From: an uncultured Lachnospiraceae bacterium | Lineage (GTDB): Bacteria; Bacillota; Clostridia; Lachnospirales; Lachnospiraceae | Assembly: GCA_905193085.1 (NCBI GenBank) | Contig: CAJJNI010000070.1 | Coordinates: 1 to 10,834 of the forward strand | Length of the DNA: 10,834 nt | Direction: 5' to 3' | Part shown: positions 6,656 through 10,834 of the stretch, piece by piece | How positions within the stretch are numbered: the stretch's first letter is position 1 | How the letters are laid out: each line of letters opens with the position of its first letter | Position numbers and translations under genes: made by a program | Notes under the pieces: generated by a model | Seen by the model: only the letters and a program-made list of their open reading frames with translations | What the model was told of the DNA's origin: nothing | Databases searched by the model: none

Positions 6656-7942
6656 ATGGTAGTTGAATTAATCAGTGTTGGAACTGAGATTTTACTTGGT
6701 AACATAGTTAATACAAATGCTGCCTATCTTGCAGAACAGTGTGCTGCACTTGGTTTGTCGCTTTATTACCAGTCTGTTGTCGGTGATAATGAAAAGAGAC
6801 TTAAAGATACAATAAAAACTGCTCTCAAGCATTCGGATATAGTTATTCTGACGGGTGGGTTAGGACCTACTAAAGATGATTTGACAAAAGAAATGGCGGC
6901 TAAGGTATTAGACCGCGAGCTTGTCGAAGACAAACATACAAAGGCTCGTATCAAGGACTACTTTGAAAAAAGAAAACGGGTAAAAATTTCTGATAACAAC
7001 TGGAAACAGGCCATGGTTCCAAAAGGTGCAATTGTAGTTGATAATCATAACGGAACTGCTCCGGGACTTATTTTAGAAGAGAAAAAAGATAAAGAAACAA
7101 AAAGAATTATTCTCCTTCCGGGACCTCCAAATGAACTTAAGCCAATGTTTGAAAAAAACATCAGACCATACCTGCAGAAATTAAGCGGTGAAGTAATTTA
7201 TTCTGTAACAGTTAAAATATGCGGAATGGGAGAAAGTCTTGTTGAGACAGAAATTGCAGATTTAATCAAAGAGCAGAGCAATCCTACAATTGCTCCATAT
7301 GCAAAGCTTGATGAAGTTCACTTAAGAATAACAGCTAAAGCATCAGATGAAAAGACAGCCAAAGAAATGATAAAACCTATAGTACAGAAGCTCGAAAAGA
7401 GATTTGGCGATTATATTTACAGTAAAGATGAAGATGAGACATTAGAAGAAGTAGTTGTAAAAATGTTGAAGAAGAGGGATTTAACACTCACGAGTGTAGA
7501 ATCCTGTACAGGTGGTCTGTTCAGCGGACGCATAATAAATGTGGCGGGTGCTTCTGATGTTTTTAAACAGGGATTCGTAACATACTCAAACAAAGCCAAA
7601 CATAAGATGGTTGGTGTTCAGAAGGCTTCATTGAAAAAATATGGTGCAGTAAGCGAAAAGGTTGCAAAAGAAATGGCAAGAGGCGGCGCAATAACTGCAA
7701 AAGCAGATGCCTCTGTTGCAATTACAGGAATAGCAGGTCCTGACGGTGGAACAGCCGAAAAGCCTGTCGGACTTGTGTACATAGCATGCTATTTAAATGG
7801 AAAAACAGAAGTTTCAGAGTTTCGCTTTACCGGTTCAAGAGAAAAAAACAGAAACAGCTCTGTTGCAAAAGGTCTTATAATGCTTCGTAAAATGATTCTT
7901 GATTCAGATAAAGAAGTTAAGAAAACCAAGCAGGTTAAATAG
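6656..7942 (+). CDS. cinA: CinA family protein: competence-damage domain plus nicotinamide-nucleotide amidohydrolase
   Basis: The protein is 428 residues with two domains. The N-terminal molybdopterin-binding-like domain (about 1-170) has ELISVGTEILLGNIVNTN, VILTGGLGPTKDD, NGTAPGL and LLPGPPNELKPMF. This domain is associated with ADP-ribose pyrophosphatase activity in studied members. A middle segment leads to the C-terminal CinA/PncC domain (about 265-420), with VESCTGG (282-287 covers ESCTGG), GFVTYSNKAK, GAVSEKVAKEMA, VAITGIAGPDGGT and KPVGLVYIA. That domain deamidates nicotinamide mononucleotide to nicotinate mononucleotide. AGGGAG lies nine bases before the ATG, and the gene starts two bases after pgsA. 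The last codons (KTKQVK and TAG) form the first copy of a 36-bp tandem repeat running into the intergenic region. In many Firmicutes recA follows cinA; here it does not. Confidence 0.94.
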   Translation: MVVELISVGTEILLGNIVNTNAAYLAEQCAALGLSLYYQSVVGDNEKRLKDTIKTALKHSDIVILTGGLGPTKDDLTKEMAAKVLDRELVEDKHTKARIKDYFEKRKRVKISDNNWKQAMVPKGAIVVDNHNGTAPGLILEEKKDKETKRIILLPGPPNELKPMFEKNIRPYLQKLSGEVIYSVTVKICGMGESLVETEIADLIKEQSNPTIAPYAKLDEVHLRITAKASDEKTAKEMIKPIVQKLEKRFGDYIYSKDEDETLEEVVVKMLKKRDLTLTSVESCTGGLFSGRIINVAGASDVFKQGFVTYSNKAKHKMVGVQKASLKKYGAVSEKVAKEMARGGAITAKADASVAITGIAGPDGGTAEKPVGLVYIACYLNGKTEVSEFRFTGSREKNRNSSVAKGLIMLRKMILDSDKEVKKTKQVK

Positions 7943-8011
7943 TTAAATTTAAATAATAAAGCCAGGCAGGTTAAATAGTTAAATTTAAATAATAAAGCCA
8001 GGCAGGTTAAG
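7922..8011. repeat. 36-bp tandem direct repeat spanning the cinA stop codon
   Basis: The unit 7931-7966 is repeated exactly at 7967-8002, and a third, partial copy (CAGGTTAA) follows at 8003-8010. A slightly diverged edge (AAAACCAAG against AAAGCCAGG) extends the similarity upstream to 7922. The period is a multiple of three, so the cinA end (KTKQVK-TAG) reappears in frame as KARQVK-TAG and then KARQVK followed by TCA. Each unit also contains the 10-base palindrome TTAAATTTAA. The identity of the two full copies suggests a recent slippage or duplication event. There are no spacers between units. Confidence 0.93.
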
Positions 8012-8082
8012 TCATTATATCTGAAAATAGAGTTTGTCAGTAATGTCTGGTACAAACACGGACCAGGGGTTGCTGCCTGCAT

Positions 8083-8136
8083 AAAAAACATTATCTATTA
8101 TGTACTTATATACTTATACATAAGATAATGTTTTTT
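8083..8136 (+). terminator. Long hairpin terminator after cinA, possibly bidirectional
   Basis: AAAAAACATTATC (8083-8095) pairs perfectly with GATAATGTTTTTT (8124-8136). The stem continues, after a two-base bulge, as TTATGTA (8098-8104) with TACATAA (8117-8123), for about 20 pairs around a 12-base loop. A T-run follows on the plus strand, and an A-run precedes the stem, so the structure has a U-tract in both directions. It ends the rimO-pgsA-cinA unit and insulates the coat operon. Confidence 0.88.
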
Positions 8137-8142
8137 TGTTTT

Positions 8143-8171
8143 GCACATTTTTTCATTATGCACATAGTTTA
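8143..8171 (+). promoter_or_regulatory. Candidate mother-cell sigma (SigK/SigE-like) promoter of cotJABC
   Basis: GCACA at 8143-8147 is followed about 15-16 bases later by CATAGTTTA (8163-8171). This fits the B. subtilis SigK pattern of an AC-containing -35 and a CATAnnnTA -10. SigE shares the CATA part of the -10, so the two cannot be separated by eye, and B. subtilis cotJ is SigE-dependent. No SigA-like pair is evident before cotJA. Transcription would begin about 24 bases before the cotJA start. Confidence 0.45.
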
Positions 8172-8202
8172 TATAGAGAATAATTATTAACCGGGAGTAT
8201 TT

Positions 8203-8388
8203 ATGAATAATAAGAATACCTGTCCTATGGATAAATGGAAGGCAATTGATAATTTTCCTGTTGCAATGGCTTATGTGCCGTGGCAGTATTGGGAAAATGT
8301 ATATGAAGCAGACAAAGCATTACAGCAGGGAACGCTTTTTCCAGAATTGGATAAACCATTTTTAGGGTGCAGAGGGGGCAGAAAATAA
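8203..8388 (+). CDS. cotJA: Spore coat associated protein CotJA
   Basis: The protein is 61 residues; B. subtilis CotJA is somewhat longer at about 82. Recognised by WKAIDNFPVAMAYVPWQYWENVYEADKALQQGTLFPELDKPFLG, where the AMAYVPWQ core and the FPELDKPF block are typical of the family. It is a small soluble inner-coat protein made in the mother cell and needed with CotJC for coat assembly in B. subtilis. GGGAG is five bases before the ATG. An alternative start at the second methionine (MDKWKA, codon 8) is possible. The ending GCRGGRK is short and basic. It is the first gene of cotJA-cotJB-cotJC and shares one base with cotJB (TAATG). Confidence 0.92.
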   Translation: MNNKNTCPMDKWKAIDNFPVAMAYVPWQYWENVYEADKALQQGTLFPELDKPFLGCRGGRK

Positions 8389-8654
8389 TGCAAAATCGTC
8401 CAAACAAACAGCAGATGCTAAACTGGATAGATATGGTTAGTTTTACTTTGTATGAGACTGCACTATATCTTGACACACATCCAACCGATAAAGAAGCATT
8501 GGAATTTTATAATCATTTTCTTGGCATGAGAAACGAGGCGCTGGCTGAATATAGCAGCCGGTTTACGCCACTTACGCTCGATAATGTTTACTGTGGTGAT
8601 GATTATTGGAAATGGGTTAATGATAAATGGCCTTGGGAAAGGGGAGAATGTTAA
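8388..8654 (+). CDS. cotJB: Spore coat protein CotJB
   Basis: The protein is 88 residues, matching the 87 of B. subtilis CotJB. Family features visible are LNWIDMVSFTLYETALYLDTHPTDKEAL, EFYNHF and the C-terminal YCGDDYWKWVNDKWPWE block, which is rich in Trp and Tyr. The function is structural and poorly defined; it is encoded with the other CotJ proteins in most spore formers. The ATG at 8388 overlaps the cotJA stop by one base and has GAGGGGG about 10 bases upstream. An in-frame GTG at 8367 would lie within cotJA and leave no room for the ribosome binding site, so it is rejected. The GGGGAG near its own 3' end serves cotJC. Confidence 0.92.
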   Translation: MQNRPNKQQMLNWIDMVSFTLYETALYLDTHPTDKEALEFYNHFLGMRNEALAEYSSRFTPLTLDNVYCGDDYWKWVNDKWPWERGEC

Positions 8655-8657
8655 ACT

Positions 8658-9275
8658 ATGTGGAATTATGAAAAAAGATTGGAATATCCGGTAAATATCA
8701 CCCAGAAAAACCCTGCTATAGCAAAAGCCATAATCAGTCAGTATGGCGGTCCTGATGGTGAGATAAATGCCTCTCTCAGATATCTTTCCCAAAGATATTC
8801 AATGCCATATCGTGAAGTAATGGGAATACTGACTGATGTCGGCACCGAAGAAATGGCACATTACGAAATGATAGCTACAATGGTTCATCAGCTTACAGAT
8901 GGTCTTACTCCTGAAGAAATAAAGGCCGCCGGTTTTGCTGATTATTATGTAGACCATACTGTTGGTGTGTGGCCACAGGCTGCGGGGGGAATTCCGCAGA
9001 ATGCATGTGAGTTCCAGGTAAAAGGCGACCCGATAACAGATTTAATGGAAGACCTTGCGGCTGAACAGAAAGCCCGTGTTGTATATGATAATCTTCTTAG
9101 AATAATTCACGATTCTGATATTGTAGAACCACTTAAATTTTTAAGACAGAGAGAAATCGTTCATTTCCAAAGGTTCGGAGAAGCTATGCGTATTGTTCAG
9201 GATAAATTAGATTCCAGGAATTTTTATGCATTTAATCCGGCCTTTGATAAAAATTGTGGTTGCACAAAAAGATAA
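8658..9275 (+). CDS. cotJC: Spore coat manganese catalase CotJC
   Basis: The protein is 205 residues and belongs to the non-haem dimanganese catalase family, located in the spore coat and expected to break down hydrogen peroxide. The dimetal ligands can be placed by pattern as E35 (PDGEINASLRY), E65 and H68 (TEEMAHYE), E136 (AAEQKARVVYDNL) and H169 (REIVHFQRF). The 33-residue gap between the last two equals that of the Lactobacillus plantarum enzyme (E148, H181). The final KNCGCTKR adds two cysteines in a tail that could take part in coat cross-linking, which is inference. GGGGAG is 11 bases before the ATG, three bases after cotJB. A nested hairpin follows. Confidence 0.95.
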   Translation: MWNYEKRLEYPVNITQKNPAIAKAIISQYGGPDGEINASLRYLSQRYSMPYREVMGILTDVGTEEMAHYEMIATMVHQLTDGLTPEEIKAAGFADYYVDHTVGVWPQAAGGIPQNACEFQVKGDPITDLMEDLAAEQKARVVYDNLLRIIHDSDIVEPLKFLRQREIVHFQRFGEAMRIVQDKLDSRNFYAFNPAFDKNCGCTKR

Positions 9276-9280
9276 ATATT

Positions 9281-9337
9281 TACTTTACAAAAAAATTTAC
9301 CAGCCAACGCCGAAAGGCGCTGGCTTTAGCTAAAGTA
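9281..9337 (+). terminator. Nested hairpin after cotJC, probable terminator or RNA 3' structure
   Basis: The inner stem pairs AGCCAACGCC (9302-9311) with GGCGCTGGCT (9316-9325), with one A-C mismatch and a GAAA tetraloop. An outer 7-pair stem joins TACTTTA (9281-9287) to TAAAGTA (9331-9337). The GC-rich inner stem is unusual in this AT-rich region. Only a short TTT follows it on the plus strand. On the minus strand a T-run (the complement of 9288-9296) follows the stem, so minus-direction termination also fits. Confidence 0.6.
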
Positions 9338-9511
9338 CATAAATGTATTATATACAATAGTAGTATGAACAATTGAAATACAGCTGTTTTTGTACAATTT
9401 TACATTGTTTTATTTTTCACCGGTCCACTTAAAATCATTTTATATGATATATTCAGGTAATTATTTCCTTAAAAGAACTACAAAAAATTACATAAAACTG
9501 TGTTAAAAATA
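9338..9511. other. AT-rich gene-free stretch between cotJC and the PocR-chemoreceptor gene
   Basis: The whole gap from 9276 to 9595 is 320 bases; this central part holds no convincing coding frame on either strand and no recognisable RNA gene. The one notable element is a near-perfect dyad at 9376-9391 (AAATACAG against CTGTTTTT, one mismatch), flanked by AATTG and CAATT. It could be an operator but matches no consensus I know. Confidence 0.5.
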
Positions 9512-9540
9512 TTGAAAATATAATATAAAAGTGGTAAAAT
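9512..9540 (+). promoter_or_regulatory. Extended -10 SigA promoter for the PocR-chemoreceptor gene
   Basis: TTGAAA (9512-9517) and TAAAAT (9535-9540) are separated by 17 bases, and TGG precedes the -10 box as an extended -10. Each box is one mismatch from consensus. Transcription would begin near 9547, giving an untranslated leader of about 50 bases. Vegetative SigA control contrasts with the sporulation-type promoter of the neighbouring cotJ operon. Confidence 0.78.
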
Positions 9541-9559
9541 ACAAACAATAAAAAGATTG

Positions 9560-9580
9560 TTTCTTTGAATATTAAAGAAA
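9560..9580 (+). promoter_or_regulatory. Small leader hairpin touching the ribosome binding site
   Basis: TTTCTTT (9560-9566) pairs with AAAGAAA (9574-9580), and two further inner pairs, one a G-T wobble, are possible. The hairpin ends two bases before GGAGG (9583-9587). It is entirely A-T apart from one G-C pair, so it is weak. It may be a stabilising 5' structure or chance. Confidence 0.3.
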
Positions 9581-9595
9581 ACGGAGGAAGTAACT

Positions 9596-10384
9596 ATGAA
9601 AATACAGGATTTTACAGATATGAAAGCATTTGAAGAGATTATGGCTGCATGGGCTAAGGCTACAGGCTTAGCAACAGTTGCTGTAGGTGCAGATGGCGAG
9701 TATATTTCAGATTGTTACAATTTTACAGATTTTTGCATTAAATATACAAGAGGAACAAAAGAGGGACTTGCCAGATGTACTAAATGTGATCAGGAGGGAA
9801 AAGGGGTTTACCATTGCCATGCCGGACTTGTTGATTTTGGTATAGACCTTGTAGTAAACGGCCAGGTTCTTGGTTCTGTAATCGGAGGCCAGGTATTGCC
9901 ATTTGAACCATCTGAAGAAGATGAGCAGAATTTCAGACGTGTTGCAAGAGAAATAGGTGTTAATGAAGACCAGTATATTGCTGCATTACATAAAGTAAAT
10001 TTCCGTTCAGAAGAAGCTATTAATGCATCCGCAAAACTTTTAGGTCAGGTTCTTAATAACTTTATAAATGAACAATATTCTTCTAAGACAAATGGGGTTG
10101 TAATTGAGAAGCTTACAACAGGTGTTAAAGAAACAAATGTATTAGTTCAGGAAATTATGCAAAAGACAAATGAATTAAAGAAGGCTCAGGAAAGACAGAA
10201 AATTCTTGCATTAAATGCGTCAATTGAATCAGCAAGAGCAGGTGAAGCAGGCAGAGGATTTGCAGTTGTTGCAGATGAAGTTAGTAAGCTTTCAGAGAGA
10301 AGTTCTATTGTTAATTCAGAAATCGTACAGCTTGTAAATCAGATTTCGGATGTGGTATCTAAGATGAATATGGAAGAAAAATAA
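9596..10384 (+). CDS. Soluble PocR-domain protein with a very short chemoreceptor signalling hairpin
   Basis: The protein is 262 residues with no signal peptide or membrane segment. The N-terminal PocR-type ligand-binding domain (about 4-160) has WAKATGLATVAVGADG and the cysteine/histidine set C47, C61, C64, H73, C74 and H75, then VDFGIDLVVNGQVLGSVIGGQVL. PocR domains sense small molecules in other proteins; the ligand here is unknown. The C-terminal part carries the conserved chemoreceptor tip, about residues 203-237 (ILALNASIESARAGEAG then RGFAVVADEVSKLSERSS), which binds CheA and CheW in chemoreceptors. The flanking coiled-coil arms are only about 28 and 25 residues, so the usual long stalk is absent, as are HAMP and any obvious methylation region. 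It stands alone with its own promoter, GGAGG eight bases before the ATG, and a terminator. A cytoplasmic sensor feeding a CheA array is the best guess; a non-chemotaxis role is equally open. Confidence 0.85.
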   Translation: MKIQDFTDMKAFEEIMAAWAKATGLATVAVGADGEYISDCYNFTDFCIKYTRGTKEGLARCTKCDQEGKGVYHCHAGLVDFGIDLVVNGQVLGSVIGGQVLPFEPSEEDEQNFRRVAREIGVNEDQYIAALHKVNFRSEEAINASAKLLGQVLNNFINEQYSSKTNGVVIEKLTTGVKETNVLVQEIMQKTNELKKAQERQKILALNASIESARAGEAGRGFAVVADEVSKLSERSSIVNSEIVQLVNQISDVVSKMNMEEK

Positions 10385-10461
10385 CAGTTCAATTTTTAAA
10401 TAGCATCGAAATTCTTGATTTTCAGCTGTTAAAGTAAAATTGAAAAATATTAAGTTTTTAA

Positions 10462-10509
10462 TCGAGCAGGAGGATGATTAACTAATTGTTAACCTCCTGC
10501 TTGATTTTT
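10462..10509 (+). terminator. Intrinsic terminator after the PocR-chemoreceptor gene
   Basis: TCGAGCAGGAGG (10462-10473) pairs with CCTCCTGCTTGA (10493-10504) through 12 pairs including one wobble. An inner TTAAC/GTTAA pairing (10478-10482 with 10488-10492) closes the loop, and five T residues follow. The minus-strand gene ends at 10520, but there is no U-tract on that strand after the stem, so it acts mainly on the plus strand. The 77 bases between the gene and this stem also contain a long-range 9-base match (10388-10396 with 10436-10444). Confidence 0.88.
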
Positions 10510-10519
10510 AATACCTTCT

Positions 10520-10834
10520 CTAAATATCTTCATTTACAAATTCAAAATATTCCTGTTCATCAAGCAGGGCATCAAAAGCATCAGCAGCTTTATCAAATTC
10601 CTCATCAGTTAAATTATTGTCGAGTGTAATTTCTTCATTTTCATCTTCAAAGTATTTGTATATGAAGAATTCGCCTTCATCAGTCCCTTTATAATTATCA
10701 GGAGGCATAAGGTAAATATAATCCTGACCTTCTACTGTAAGTATAGATAAAATCTGACAGTCGAGAGTTTCGTTATTATCCAGATTTATAGTCAGAATTT
10801 CAAGCTCATCGTCGTTGTTATTCTGTGTTTTTTT
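10520..10834 (-). CDS. DUF1292 family protein, 5' end outside the window
   Basis: The frame stays open to the right edge of the window, giving 104 codons before the TAG at 10520-10522. The ATG at 10708 is internal, because the conserved part begins well upstream of it. The translation contains LEILTINLDNNETLDCQIL, then VEGQDYIYLMPPD, then EFFIYKYFED and a final helical block DEEFDKAADAFDALLDEQEY. This acidic pattern of a beta-rich domain followed by DEEF..A.AFD.LLDE is that of DUF1292 (YrzB-like) proteins, small cytoplasmic proteins of unknown function common in Firmicutes. The true start and promoter lie beyond 10834. It is convergent with the PocR-chemoreceptor gene, with 135 bases between the two stops. 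Confidence 0.85.
   Translation of the reverse strand, partial: KKTQNNNDDELEILTINLDNNETLDCQILSILTVEGQDYIYLMPPDNYKGTDEGEFFIYKYFEDENEEITLDNNLTDEEFDKAADAFDALLDEQEYFEFVNEDI

Noticed and set aside
7922..8011. 36-bp repeat length resembling a CRISPR repeat
   Set aside because: The units are directly adjacent with no spacers, only two full copies exist, and no cas genes are present in the window.
8014..8040. Minus-strand promoter-like pair (CTGACA and TATAAT) pointing into cinA antisense
   Set aside because: The spacer is only 15 bases and no minus-strand gene lies downstream; in AT-rich DNA such pairs arise by chance. An antisense RNA cannot be excluded without transcript data.
7789..8091. Minus-strand frame of 100 codons containing a 12-residue repeat (YLTCLALLFKFN)
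   Set aside because: The repeat is just the antisense reading of the 36-bp tandem DNA repeat, half the frame is antisense to cinA, and there is no family resemblance or clear ribosome binding site.
8463..8792. Minus-strand frame of 109 codons across cotJB and cotJC
   Set aside because: Antisense to two well-supported coat genes and without family features.
9338..9511. Possible riboswitch, such as a cyclic-di-GMP sensor, before the PocR-chemoreceptor gene
   Set aside because: No conserved riboswitch core could be recognised, and the predicted transcript starts near 9547, leaving only about 50 bases of leader.

Overview
The window is AT-rich DNA from a low-GC Gram-positive anaerobe, most likely a spore-forming member of the Clostridia and probably Lachnospiraceae. 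This is inferred from purine-rich ribosome binding sites, heavy use of AGA/AAA/GAA codons, the yloC-remA-gmk-rpoZ gene order known from Firmicutes, a cotJABC spore coat operon, and DUF1540, DUF1292 and PocR-domain proteins typical of that group. No species can be named from the sequence alone. Nothing here indicates a phage, transposon, CRISPR array or defence island; it reads as ordinary chromosomal backbone.

Layout. (1) 1-2407: thrS (threonyl-tRNA synthetase), whose leader enters from outside the window and ends in what looks like a terminator arm, then a small cysteine-rich protein with two DUF1540 domains, closed by a tall hairpin terminator at 2442-2513. (2) 2517-4728: a strong SigA-type promoter drives yicC/yloC (RNase family), remA (DNA-binding regulator), gmk (guanylate kinase) and rpoZ (RNA polymerase omega), tightly packed and ended by a terminator. 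(3) 4778-8136: rimO (ribosomal protein S12 methylthiotransferase), pgsA (phosphatidylglycerophosphate synthase) and cinA (NMN amidohydrolase/CinA), overlapping or nearly touching. A 36-bp tandem repeat begins inside the last codons of cinA, and a long hairpin terminator follows. (4) 8143-9337: cotJA-cotJB-cotJC, with a candidate mother-cell sigma (SigK/SigE-like) promoter and a nested hairpin after cotJC. (5) 9338-10509: a gene-poor stretch with a clear SigA promoter, then a soluble PocR-domain protein fused to a very short chemoreceptor signalling hairpin, ended by a terminator. (6) 10520-10834, minus strand: the 3' part of a DUF1292 protein running off the window edge.

How they work together. 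Blocks 1-3 are growth housekeeping genes (tRNA charging, GMP phosphorylation, transcription, ribosome modification, phospholipid synthesis, pyridine nucleotide recycling). remA links block 2 to developmental regulation in Bacillus. Block 4 is a sporulation coat operon including a manganese catalase. Block 5 is an orphan signalling protein with no che genes beside it. I found no convincing new multi-gene system. The items most worth a second look are the compact PocR-chemoreceptor protein, the 36-bp repeat that re-copies the cinA stop-codon region, and a possible leaderless 15-codon reading frame coupled to yicC.
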